From an uncultured Mycoplasma sp. (lineage in GTDB: Bacteria; Bacillota_I; Bacilli_A; Mycoplasmatales; Metamycoplasmataceae): a stretch of DNA of 18,618 bases. Below the pieces are notes generated by a model, which saw only the letters and a list, made by a program, of their open reading frames with translations, did no database searches and was not told where the DNA came from. Location: assembly GCA_949284615.1 (NCBI GenBank), contig CASDWL010000035.1, positions 1 to 18,618 on the forward strand, given 5' to 3'. Positions 1-8,683 of the stretch are shown one piece after another. The first letter of the stretch is position 1. Each line of letters begins with the position of its first letter. The position numbers and the translations under genes are program-made.

Positions 1-866
1 AAAATAATATAGATTCTAAATATCATCATATTTTTAAATTTGATGATTTAATATCCAAAATAGAAAATTTAAAAAGCGAGCTTCGATCAGTTGTGGGGCA
101 AACTCAATCTGCAGTTATATTAAATAAAATAAGTACAATAGAAAAAGAAATTGCCAATGCAAGATATTTGCTTCAAGACACTCACAATAAAACAATTGAT
201 AGTATTATAAATAAAAGCGATTTGAATTTAAATGATTTTGTTTGTAATTATGGAACAATGGTATATGATGCTATTGATTACTTAAATGAAAATAATATTA
301 ATATAAATAATTCTAATTTGGAAAAAGCAATATTGGAAATTAGAGATAAATCAATTGATGAAAATAAGAAAAAAGAATATTTAATAAAAGCTAATTTACT
401 TATTGATAATTCTGATTTATCTGATGCTGCAAAGTTAATTTTAAAAAAAGAAATTAGATCAGCTCAAACTTCTCAAGAAATTTCTGACATATTACCCTTA
501 ATAGAATCCAAAAAAAGAGAAAACAATAGATTAATGTTGCTATACAAAGAGTTAAATCAAAAACTGAAAGAAGAGGGTTTTATCTTAAATAAAAATCAAG
601 ATAAAATATTGGGAGTAGATTCATACTCTAATATGTTTATAAAATATAAAATGATAAATTCTTCTAAAAATTCAATAGATATCATTATTAATTCAGACGG
701 AAACATAAAATATAAATTAGGAAATTATATTGGACACATGTGTAATAAAACATCTGAAAAACTAATTAATAAATTAAGACAAGATGGTTGATCTGTAACA
801 ATAAATTCTATAAAAAGAGATATAAATAACTCTAGACCTTTAATGATGGAAAGAGAGATCAAATAA
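1..866 (+). CDS. Coiled-coil protein of unknown function, 5' end outside the window
   Basis: The frame is open from base 3 with no stop before the TAA at 864-866, so the true start is probably left of the window. A GTG at 93 is an alternative start but has no clear ribosome binding site. The single TGA (789-791) reads as Trp, and the protein then runs on about 24 more residues to a C-terminus ending in REIK. The visible part of about 287 residues is very rich in Lys, Glu, Asn and Ile. It has long heptad-like helices, for example the stretch beginning KISTIEKEIANARYLL, followed by a more compact C-terminal part. There is no signal peptide or membrane segment. I do not recognise the family. Its stop overlaps the start of the AAA+ ATPase by one base (TAATG), so translation is probably coupled. 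It may be a partner or adaptor of that ATPase, which is inference from position only. Confidence 0.75.
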
Positions 867-2741
867 TGAGTTTTTATAAAAGTTTAGAACAATTATGAAT
901 TAAAATTCAACAAAAAAATGTTGTTTTAGTTAGTGGGAATGTTGATGAATTAATATCAACATCCTCACAAGGATACAAAAAATTAATTAGATCTAATAAT
1001 AATTCTTCTTATTTTATTGATTTAACTGAATTCTTATCTATTAAATCAAAAGAAGAATTTAGTAATTTAGATTTATTTAGTTATTTTTCACCTATAAAAG
1101 GAAATATAATAACATCTAAAGATAATGATTCTCATTTATTAAAAGAAAAAAATACCAATTCAAATGATGAATTTTTAGATTTTGATGAAAATAATTCTTC
1201 TCAATCATTAGAGGAATATATTGATTGAATTAGTACACAATTAACTAATTTTAAAAATGATTATGATAAAACATCACGGGCATTATTTATTTTGAATTTT
1301 TCAGATATTTTATTAAACAACGCATCTAATTTAGTTATGTTAAAACTAGCACAATTGCTAGAAGCATTTATTGAATTTAAAAATGTTATTTCTAATAAAT
1401 TTAAAAATGATTATTACAAACTAGTAATTATAGCTAGAAATCCCAATATGGTAAACTCTTTAATAACTAATAATAATGAATTTGCTTCAATAAATATTTC
1501 AAAACCAAATAAAGATGAGAGAGAAGAATTTTTTAAATTATATAGGAAATAAATTCATCAATTTGAAAGATACTATTGGAGATTATGATCATTATGATTT
1601 TAGGGATGCTATATCTATTTCTAGTGGATTATCTTTCAGAGAAATATTTCAATTATCAAAATTAGATACAGACAATACTTTTAACAAAGAATTAACATTT
1701 TCAGAACTATATAAACTTGCAACTTTCTATAAAAAAGATTCTGAGTGAGAGAAAATCGATTCTCAAAAAATAACAAATATTGAACAAATATTATCAGAAA
1801 GAGTTAAAGGACAGGATAGAGCAATAAAAAAGGTCAAACAGACATTAATTAGAAGTTTTATAGGAATGAATGGAATATTACATTCAATTGATAATAATAA
1901 ACCAAAAGGAATATTATTTTTTGCTGGTCCAACTGGTACAGGTAAAACTGAATTAGCCAAATCCATATCTAAATTTATATTTGATGATGAAAATAGAATC
2001 ATTAGATTTGATATGAGTGAATTTAATCATGAACATAGTGATCAAAGATTGATTGGAGCTCCGCCAGGTTACGTTGGTTATGATGCAGGAGGAGAATTAA
2101 CAAACAAAGTAAAAGAAAATCCTTTTTCAATATTACTTTTTGATGAAATCGAAAAAGCTCATGGAAAAATTTTGGATAAATTTTTACAAATATTGGAAGA
2201 TGGAAGATTAACATCCTCACAAGGAGAAATAATAGATTTTAGTCAAACATTTATAATATTTACTTCTAACATTGGTTCTAGAACAGCTAATTCTTCATTA
2301 AGTTATGATGATATAGAAAAACATTTTTTAGACAGCATCACTAAATATTTTAAAGATAAATTGAATCGACCTGAAATATTAAATAGAATTGGAGAAAAAA
2401 ATATTGTGGCATTTAATTTTATTAAAGATATAAATATTGTTCAAGATATTATTTTTTCCAAAATTTCTAGACTTAAAACAAATATATTAAATGAAAAAAA
2501 TATCGATTTACAATATGACCATGAATTTATAAGTAATATATCCCAAATTTTATACAAGAAATTTAAAACAGAATATGGCGGTAGAGGTATTCTTACTGAA
2601 TTAGAAACCATTTTAATTGATACACTATCAGAATTTATTTTTAATAACTATAATCATTTAAATAATGCTAGATTAAAAAACAATGTTATGCAAATACAAA
2701 TGATTATTAAAGATGACAAGGTAAACTATAAAATAATATAA
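866..2741 (+). CDS. Tandem AAA+ ATPase: degenerate Ycf46-like domain plus ClpB-type D2 domain, one frameshift
   Basis: Two overlapping frames (866-1552 and 1515-2741) together make one protein of about 624 residues. The N-terminal 220 residues resemble a degenerate AAA fold like the first domain of Ycf46-type ATPases. It has beta strands such as VVLVSG and ALFILNFSDIL but no Walker A motif. The lid of this first domain (around SSGLSFREIFQLSKL) is encoded after the frame break. Next comes a ClpB D2-like motor: Walker A GPTGTGKT (1926-1949), Walker B LLFDEIEK, a GYVGYDAGG pore-loop region, sensor TSNIGS, and the arginine-finger segment LNRPEILNRIGE. The frame changes at six T (1529-1534); five T would give one continuous frame. 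No ClpB N-domain, ClpB D1 or middle coiled coil is present, so it is not ClpB itself. It probably remodels or unfolds a protein partner. The frameshift could be a sequencing error, slippage or a real lesion. Confidence 0.8.
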
Positions 2742-2761
2742 CTATTTACCCTAACATAGTT
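2740..2761. terminator. Possible weak hairpin between convergent genes
   Basis: AACTAT (2740-2745) and ATAGTT (2756-2761) form a six-pair stem with a ten-base loop. It sits between the end of the AAA+ gene and the end of tsaD, which face each other. No strong T run follows on either strand, so termination is only suggested. Confidence 0.25.
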
Positions 2762-2794
2762 GTTTAAACTAAAATAGAATCCACATAACAATAA

Positions 2795-3727
2795 TTATTT
2801 ATTATTTATTTTTTGTATGTAAGCCGCTATAGCTATCATTGCACCATTGTCTGTGGAATATTTTAATGAAGGTAAAAAAACATTATAATGTAATTTCACG
2901 AATTCTTCTCTTAAATAACTATTTGCACTAACTCCACCAGATAAAATTACTAATTTAGGTAAATATTTAGAAATTGCTAATTTTACTTTGGAAATAATGA
3001 AATCAACTGTTTGTTTTTGAAACAGACAAGCTAATTCTATTTTATTAATTGAATCTGATTTAGATAAATTCATAATCTGTGTTTTATATCCACTAAAAGA
3101 AAAATCTAATTCATGCTCCAATTTAGGATTTAATAATTGTATATTAGTATTTATCTTATCTTTATTTTCTTGAAATATTTTATCTATTACAGGCCCTCCT
3201 GGAAATTGATTAAATAAGACTCTAGCAACTTTGTCATATACTTCACCTGCAGCATCATCTTGAGTCTGTCCTATAAGAATAATATTTTGATAATCATTTA
3301 ATAAATATAAATTTGTGTGACCACCAGATACTACAAGAGCTATAGCAGGATATTCAATATGTTTATTTGTATCTAATAGAACTGAAAAAATATGACCATA
3401 TAAATGATTAATTGGTATTAATTGTTTATTTAAAGATTTACTTAAAGCATGGGCAAATAAATAACCCATTTGTAAAGATCCTATTAATCCTGGTTTTTCT
3501 GTATAGGCAATTGCATCAATTATATTTAAATCGATTTCTTTTTTTATTTCTTCTAGCAAAATATAGTAATTTTGAAAATGTTCTCTAGAAGCAATTTCGG
3601 GAATAGTTCCACCATATTTTTTATGAACATCTATTTGAGAAATTTTATGAAAAAATAAAACTTTTTGATCTTCTATTAAAGCAATAGATGTATCATCATG
3701 TGATGATTCAATACCTAAGATTTTCAT
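2795..3727 (-). CDS. tsaD: tRNA N6-threonylcarbamoyladenosine synthase subunit TsaD
   Basis: TsaD transfers the threonylcarbamoyl group to A37 of ANN-reading tRNAs, giving t6A. The 310-residue protein is close to normal length for the family. It opens with the diagnostic MKILGIESSHDDTS. The metal-binding HLYGH lies at residues 108-112, an ASKHA-fold SGGHTNL segment near 134-140, and a C-terminal STDNGAMIAIA with the last metal-ligand Asp. The start ATG overlaps the tsaB stop by one base, so the two are translationally coupled. It is the last gene of the dnaN-to-tsaD operon. Not seen here is TsaC, which makes the threonylcarbamoyl-AMP substrate; it must be encoded elsewhere. Confidence 0.97.
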   Translation of the reverse strand: MKILGIESSHDDTSIALIEDQKVLFFHKISQIDVHKKYGGTIPEIASREHFQNYYILLEEIKKEIDLNIIDAIAYTEKPGLIGSLQMGYLFAHALSKSLNKQLIPINHLYGHIFSVLLDTNKHIEYPAIALVVSGGHTNLYLLNDYQNIILIGQTQDDAAGEVYDKVARVLFNQFPGGPVIDKIFQENKDKINTNIQLLNPKLEHELDFSFSGYKTQIMNLSKSDSINKIELACLFQKQTVDFIISKVKLAISKYLPKLVILSGGVSANSYLREEFVKLHYNVFLPSLKYSTDNGAMIAIAAYIQKINNK

Positions 3728-4248
3728 TATTTTTTAATTTCTCCTATTTGTGGTTGAGAAGCATAAATTGGTTGTAAATCTTCTATGGATGTTGGAACAA
3801 AAATATTATGATATTTATCAAAATTATTTAATAATAAATCATAATTTATTTGACACTCTTTCTTTTTTTTATTCACAACTTTTATAAATTTATTAGTTAA
3901 TAAATAAGATTTATTTTTGGTTGCAAATATAAAAAATTTTTTGTTTCAAATTTTTTTATTTAATGATAACAATAATAAATAAGTATTGGATGTATATATT
4001 TGAATATTATTATTTAATTGAGCTAAAGTTCTAACATATAATAATGCTATTCTAGAACCAGTAAAAGATCCCGGTCCTAAATTAATATATATATGATTAA
4101 TTTTATGTAAATTTGGCACATTATTAAAAAAATTAATTATTTCTTCTACTTTATATTTTGTATCAATATTGCTGGAAAATATCACTTTATTATTATCTAT
4201 TAATGCTGCTATAAATTTAGTTTGAGATGAATCAATAAATAATTTCAT
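3727..4248 (-). CDS. tsaB: t6A biosynthesis protein TsaB
   Basis: TsaB is an inactive paralogue of TsaD that scaffolds the TsaB-TsaD-TsaE complex. The 173-residue product is slightly short for the family but has its hallmark GPGSFTGSRIAL at residues 58-69 and the N-terminal LFIDSSQ strand. An internal TGA (3946-3948, Trp) must be read through; under the standard code the protein would stop at residue 100. AAAGGA, a good Shine-Dalgarno sequence, precedes the ATG by six bases. The gene lies one base from the end of tsaE and overlaps tsaD by one base, as expected for subunits made in fixed proportion. Confidence 0.93.
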
Positions 4249-4249
4249 T

Positions 4250-4684
4250 TTATTCCTTTCAACTAATTATATATTTTCTAGTATCATCATCTACATATAG
4301 AATTTTTATTTGAAATCCTAACTCAAATTTATCTCTTAAATTTTCAGCTCATTCTATTATTATTATTTTATCTTCAAAATAATCTTCAAATTCTTTTATA
4401 GATTGATCTTTCATGTTATAAGCATCGATGTGAATAAATTTATTATAAACAAACATCTTATTAAAAGATGGTGATATGACAGCTTCTTGTTCTCCTAAAT
4501 ACTTTGCAATAGACTTAACTAATGTTGTCTTCCCTGTTCCTATATTACCCTTTAAAAAAATGAAATTAGAATTTATATCCTTAGTTAAATTAATAATTAA
4601 TTGAGCAATAAAATCAATTTCTTTTTTTGATTTAATAAATTCTATTGAAGACTTTTTTTTCTTTTTTATTCAATTATTTTTCAT
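4250..4684 (-). CDS. tsaE: t6A biosynthesis ATPase TsaE
   Basis: TsaE is the P-loop ATPase that drives turnover of the TsaBD complex. Translated with TGA as Trp, it has 144 residues. Walker A is GNIGTGKT (46-53), followed by the family motifs SPSF (71-74), HIDAY (85-89) and EWAE (111-114). The Trp of EWAE and two others are TGA codons, so the gene is invisible under the standard code. A Lys-rich N-terminal extension of about 12 residues precedes the conserved part. The ATG lies inside the 3' end of the upstream membrane-protein gene (11-base overlap) and no Shine-Dalgarno sequence is evident, so expression probably depends on coupling. Confidence 0.95.
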
Positions 4685-5093
4685 GATTTTTTAGGGATAT
4701 TAATTTTTTTTGTTTTTCTATTTCAGATTCTATAACTTGAAAAAAAGCTTGAGCTTGAGCTTGATTAGTAAATAAACATTTTATTTTTATTCTAGATTGA
4801 ACTACTTTGTGTCTAATTGCTGAATTTGTAATTCTATTATATAGATATTTATTATTTGATGTCATTTGTTTTTTATAATTAAAAAATTTATATCATCATA
4901 TGAAACTCATTATAAAACCATATATTGGCAAAATTCAAACAATTGATGACAATATAATACTAGTTAATCTATCTAATATTGGGGTAAATAACAATAAAAA
5001 AGTTATTACAGCCATAATTAGTACTAAAACTATATCAACAATTATAGTTTGTCTCAATAAGTATCGATAATATAATACAGTCTTCACATTCAT
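4674..5093 (-). CDS. Small membrane protein with two predicted helices, unknown function
   Basis: Reading TGA as Trp gives a 139-residue protein. Two hydrophobic stretches, about residues 17-42 (TIIVDIVLVLIMAVITFLLL) and 47-68 (rich in Ile, Trp and Phe), are separated by a short turn. A basic, polar C-terminal half of about 70 residues includes QAQAQAFFQVIESEIEKQKK. The short N-terminus is basic (YYRYLLRQ), which suggests both ends are cytoplasmic. Start: ATG at 5093, seven bases after the rpoE stop. There is no clear Shine-Dalgarno sequence, so it is probably coupled to rpoE. It overlaps tsaE by 11 bases. I do not recognise a named family. Its place inside the t6A and replication operon is the only functional hint. 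Confidence 0.8.
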
Positions 5094-5099
5094 GATTTT

Positions 5100-5336
5100 T
5101 TATAATTTTTTTAATTTAAAAGTTCCATCATCATTACGAATAAAGTCTCCTGCAATAGTTAATAATTTATATGTTTCACCTTTTTTAGTAGAAATAGTTT
5201 CATCAAAATCTTTTGTTTGTTTAGCTCATTCTGCTCCCAATTCTTTTTCTACTTGAGTGAATAATTCATCAAAACTATAATTTTCTTTACCTTGTTTGTT
5301 CATATAATCTTTCATTACACATAATATTGTTTTCAT
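5100..5336 (-). CDS. rpoE: RNA polymerase delta subunit-like protein (HARE-HTH domain)
   Basis: This 78-residue protein resembles the N-terminal globular domain of the Firmicute RNA polymerase delta subunit: helix FDELFTQVEKELG, a Trp from a TGA codon, and the C-terminal TYKLLTIAGDFIRNDDGTFKL strand-turn-strand. In Bacillus, delta binds core polymerase and raises promoter selectivity and recycling. The long acidic tail of Bacillus delta is absent here; the protein ends in KLKKL right after the domain. A strong Shine-Dalgarno sequence (GAAAGGAT) precedes the ATG, which lies two bases past the argS stop. Assignment rests on domain pattern; a divergent HARE-HTH protein of other function cannot be excluded. 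Confidence 0.75.
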
Positions 5337-5338
5337 AA

Positions 5339-6943
5339 TTACATCCTTTCTGGCGCTGAAATACCTAATAATTTTAACCCAATTTTCAATATATTACCAC
5401 AAGCTAATGATAAACATAATAATTCATTTTCTCTTTCAGTATCTATTATTTTGCAATTTGAATAAAATGAATTAAATTCTCTTGCGACATCAATTAAGTA
5501 TTGAGTTAATAAATGAACTTTATAATTTTCTGCTATTTGCAAAATTAAATCTGGAAATTTATTTAACAAGTTAATTAATGCATATTCATTTTTTTCATAA
5601 TGTAATTTATTTACATCAATATCTTTGCTATTGGCTTTGGCAAATAATTGTCTTATTCTAGCATGAGCATATTGAACAATAAATAATGGATTATCACTCG
5701 TCTTCATGTTAGCTAAATCTAAATCAAATTCAATAGATGATGTATTAGATCTGTTTAATAAAAAAAATCTTGTTGTATCTTTGCCCACTTCAGATACTAA
5801 CTCAGACATGAATAAAGATGTTCCTTTTCTTTTAGACATTTTCATTTCTTTACCATCTTTAATCAATTTAACTAATTGAACAGTTATGACATGTAAAACA
5901 TCAAAATGACCTTGTAATTCTAAAGCTGCCTCAACCCTTTTGATATATCCAATATGATCCGCTCCTCAAACATCAATCAATTTGATTGGCTTAGGCTCTC
6001 TACTTATTTTAATATTGTGGTAAACTGTGTCTGATAAAAAATATGTACTTTCACCATTACTTTTAACTAATACTCGATCTTTATCATCTCCAAATTGAGT
6101 TGTATTTAATCATTTAGCCCCTTCTTTTTCATAAATACCCTTTAATGTTTTTAATTGTTTATCAATTAATCCATTAGTATATAAAGATTTTTCTGAAAAT
6201 CAAATATTAAATTCTACTCCTAGTTGTTTTAAATCTTCTTTGATTTTTTCTAACATTATATTTACAGAAATTTTTTTTAATTCTTCTTTGCATTCGAAAT
6301 ATGAAACATTTAAAAATTTATTTCCATATTGATCAATTATTTTTTTAGCACCTCATATAATATCTATACCTGCATACGAGTCTTCTGGTAACTCCATTGC
6401 AACACCTAATTCTTGATGATATCTAACATATATAGAAATTGATAATCTATCAATTTGAGAACCTTGATCATTTATATAATATTCCCGAACAACATCATAT
6501 CCTGCATATTCCAAAATATTTGATAAACTATCACCTATAACCGCCCCTCTTGCATGTGCTACATGTAAAAATCCTGTAGGATTAGCTGATACATATTCAT
6601 TGTTAATTAGTTTATTTTTTTTCAGTTGCTTACCAAAATTATCATCAGAAAAAATGTTATAAACGATTTTAGAATAATGATTATCATTAAAATAGAAATT
6701 TAGAAATCCTGGTCCCATTATTTTAATTTCCTTAATATTGAATTTTTCAAAATTAAAATTATCAATTATTTTTTGGGCACATTGATGAGGTGTCATCGAC
6801 AAAATCTTACTACCTATTAAAGCAACATTAGATGTATATTCACCAAATTCTATGTTGGATGGTTTTGTAACATTAAAATCAATTGTTGGTCAATCAAATT
6901 TACTAAAAATTTTATTTATTTCATCATGAATTTTATTTTCCAT
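5339..6943 (-). CDS. argS: Arginyl-tRNA synthetase
   Basis: This class I aminoacyl-tRNA synthetase charges tRNA-Arg. The frame is continuous for 534 residues only with TGA as Trp. The HIGH signature appears as [16 protein letters not shown] (HVAH at residues 127-130). The mid-domain [12 protein letters not shown] and [18 protein letters not shown] (KMSK at 368-371) are characteristic of ArgS. The C-terminal helical anticodon-binding domain contains [13 protein letters not shown] and ends [10 protein letters not shown], the family-typical terminus. The start at 6943 gives the N-terminal tRNA-binding domain; only a weak purine-rich AGAGAT lies upstream. The gene sits 17 bases after the S4-domain gene and two bases before rpoE. 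Confidence 0.97.
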
Positions 6944-6960
6944 ACTAATAGGTTATCTCT

Positions 6961-7176
6961 TTATTCATCATCTTCAACAATATAAAAAACTTGATCATCA
7001 ATTCAAACAGTAGAATTTACTCATACTTTAGTATTTCTTTTTGCACCATCTTCATTGTTAATTCTAATATCATGAGATTTAACAAAATATTTTGCTTGAC
7101 CGCCTGTATCTATAATGTCTAATTTTTTAATTAATTGACCTAATTTTATAAATTTTCCTTTTATTTTTACTTTCAT
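6961..7176 (-). CDS. yaaA: S4-domain RNA-binding protein, YaaA type
   Basis: The 71-residue product starts MKVKIKGKFIKLGQLIKKL and has the S4-like core (DTGGQAKYFVKSHDIRIN and ...NGAKR-type turn), followed by VWIDDQVFYIVED. In Bacillus and relatives this small protein is encoded directly after dnaN and has been linked to ribosome biogenesis. The same order is kept here, 13 bases after dnaN. Two Trp codons are TGA, so the gene is hidden under the standard code. AGAGGTG is a clear Shine-Dalgarno sequence ahead of the ATG. Confidence 0.88.
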
Positions 7177-7189
7177 GTTGCACCTCTTT

Positions 7190-8296
7190 TTAAGAAATCA
7201 TAGGACTTATAATTTGATTGTTTTCCTTTTTATCACTATTAATCATAATTGGTTTTTGAGAATCTAATAAATGTATATAAATTTTATCATTAAAAACATT
7301 AATTGCTTCTTTCAAATACTTAAAATTTAAAGATATAAAAATTTCATCACCATTGTATTGAAAATTTTCATTTGATATAGTAACACTTGATCTACCTATT
7401 TTATCACTAGTAGTAATTTCAATCTTGTTTTTATTAATAAGTAGATTTAATTTATTAAATGTTGTGTCTAAATTAGATGTAATTATAGCTTTATTTATAG
7501 AATTACTTAAAACTGTTTTATTTATCTCTAATTTTTTAGAATATTTGATATTAAAAATATTTGATAAATCTTTATAAGGTGCATCTATAATTTTGGACTG
7601 GAAATTTGTACCATCTTTAATTAAATTAATTTTATGTTCATTAACATACAATGTAACATCTCCATCAATATTTCCAGGAATAAAATTTTTAATGTTTTTA
7701 TTTGTTACAGTAACGTCAAATGAAATATTTCTATCATCTTTTATATTGATAATTTCTTGAGCTAATCGGTAACTATCTGTAGCTGATACATATAATTTTT
7801 GATTCTCATATTTTAAATTAACGCCAGTCAAAATGATTTCTTCATTATTTTGAGATGTAGCAAAAATAACATTATCAATTGCATCTTTTAAAGTTTTTGC
7901 ATTTACAATGATTTTTTCACCATATAATGAAAAATCAATTGAAGGATAGTCATTGTCTTCTAATAAATTTATTTCATATATATCATTTACATTTTGAATA
8001 ATCAATAAATTATTTTTAGTAAAAAAATTAATTAATCCATCACATTTTTTAACAATGCTTAAAAATAAAGATGCTGGTATTAGCAATTTACCAGTTTCTT
8101 CAATTGATGATATTTTATTTTCATTGATTTTATTTTCAATTGAAAAATAACCATTAGAACCTTTTATAATAATTTCTTTTTCTAAAATTGTTATATAAAA
8201 ATTTCTCAATTGAACATATATGTTGTTAGAATCTATTGATTTATAAACATCTTCTAAATTTTTTATTAAATTTTTTTTGTCAATGCTGAATTTCAT
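7190..8296 (-). CDS. dnaN: DNA polymerase III beta subunit (sliding clamp)
   Basis: DnaN is the ring-shaped processivity clamp of the replicative polymerase. The 368-residue length and whole-length pattern fit the three-domain clamp. Recognisable parts are GKLLIPASLFLSIVKK in domain I, ILTGVNLKYENQKLYVSATDSYRLA in the domain II region (residues near 155-180), and the C-terminal KPIMINSDKKENNQIISPMIS, matching the family's final strand. No dnaA lies next to it in this window: pgi and an SRP RNA occupy the upstream side, although YaaA still follows. The start has no Shine-Dalgarno sequence and sits in very AT-rich DNA with several TATAAT-like hexamers. It heads an eight-gene operon ending with tsaD. 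Confidence 0.96.
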   Translation of the reverse strand: MKFSIDKKNLIKNLEDVYKSIDSNNIYVQLRNFYITILEKEIIIKGSNGYFSIENKINENKISSIEETGKLLIPASLFLSIVKKCDGLINFFTKNNLLIIQNVNDIYEINLLEDNDYPSIDFSLYGEKIIVNAKTLKDAIDNVIFATSQNNEEIILTGVNLKYENQKLYVSATDSYRLAQEIINIKDDRNISFDVTVTNKNIKNFIPGNIDGDVTLYVNEHKINLIKDGTNFQSKIIDAPYKDLSNIFNIKYSKKLEINKTVLSNSINKAIITSNLDTTFNKLNLLINKNKIEITTSDKIGRSSVTISNENFQYNGDEIFISLNFKYLKEAINVFNDKIYIHLLDSQKPIMINSDKKENNQIISPMIS

Positions 8297-8381
8297 AATA
8301 TTTATTTAATATTTTAATATATATTTAATTATTTAGTGTTCATATGTTTGTTTAATTTTTAATAATAAAGAGTGTTATTTA

Positions 8382-8444
8382 TGTGGAAAAAGTGATTTTA
8401 TTTGGATTTTTCCTATAAAAATAATGTTGATAAAATGTTGAAAA
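8382..8444 (-). promoter_or_regulatory. Cluster of three DnaA-box-like sites upstream of dnaN
   Basis: On the - strand, TTTTCCACA (8382-8390) and TTATCAACA (8425-8433) each differ by one base from the bacterial DnaA box TTATCCACA. TTTTCAACA (8436-8444) differs by two. All point the same way, toward dnaN, and the last two are spaced exactly 11 bases apart, about one helical turn. The region is AT-rich. It may be part of a replication origin or a DnaA-controlled dnaN promoter. No dnaA gene and no change of gene strand occurs here, so the origin reading is tentative. Confidence 0.5.
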
Positions 8445-8450
8445 AATAAA
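8441..8450 (-). terminator. T-rich 3' end of the SRP RNA
   Basis: On the - strand the terminal stem of the SRP RNA is followed at once by TTTATTTTTT, a plausible intrinsic terminator built on the RNA's own closing helix. It overlaps the outermost DnaA-box-like site. Confidence 0.55.
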
Positions 8451-8451
8451 A

Positions 8452-8527
8452 CCACCAAACATAATACTTCTTGATGTGGCTGCTTTATTTCTAACCTGAC
8501 CAAGTTACAAGGTTATTATTTTGATGG
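8452..8527 (-). ncRNA. ffs: Signal recognition particle RNA (4.5S-type, about 76 nt)
   Basis: On the - strand the sequence contains GGTCAGGTTAGAAATAAAGC followed by AGCC. This folds as the SRP domain IV hairpin: the CAGG/AGCAG asymmetric internal loop that binds Ffh, a UUA/UAA stem and a GAAA tetraloop. The ends pair well: CCATCAAA and AATAATA near the 5' end match TATTAT and TTTGGTGG near the 3' end, about 14 pairs with one A-G mismatch. The length of roughly 76 nt agrees with the short SRP RNA known from mycoplasmas. The RNA works with Ffh to deliver nascent membrane and secreted proteins, which here would include the surface proteins encoded further right. Confidence 0.9.
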
Positions 8528-8534
8528 CAAATAA

Positions 8535-8540
8535 ATTATA
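8535..8540 (-). promoter_or_regulatory. -10 box of the SRP RNA promoter
   Basis: A perfect TATAAT on the - strand ends seven bases before the first base of the SRP RNA stem, the expected distance to a transcription start. No good -35 hexamer is visible, which is common in mycoplasmas. Confidence 0.65.
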
Positions 8541-8614
8541 TATGAAAAATTACATTACTTTTTTTGATCATTGTTTTAAAAATTAATCTGATCTTGATGA
8601 TTAGATGAAATGTT

Positions 8615-8634
8615 ATTATAATTACAATTATAAT
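8615..8634. repeat. Perfect inverted repeat, 9+2+9 bases
   Basis: ATTATAATT and AATTATAAT flank a two-base centre (AC). It lies in the 156-base gap between the pgi stop and the SRP RNA. No T run follows, so it looks more like an operator or cruciform-prone site than a terminator. Chance in AT-rich DNA is possible. The remainder of 8541-8683 shows no gene. Confidence 0.4.
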
Positions 8635-8683
8635 GTGCAAACAATTCTTAAACTTATTTACAAATATTAATTAAATAATAAAT

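Noticed and set aside
1763..2220. Two - strand open frames opposite the AAA+ ATPase
   Set aside because: They mirror the Walker-motif region of a clear gene on the other strand and show no family pattern or ribosome binding site.
8382..8444. Calling this segment a definite oriC
   Set aside because: Boxes are few, dnaA is not present and gene orientation does not switch here, so only DnaA-box-like sites are claimed.
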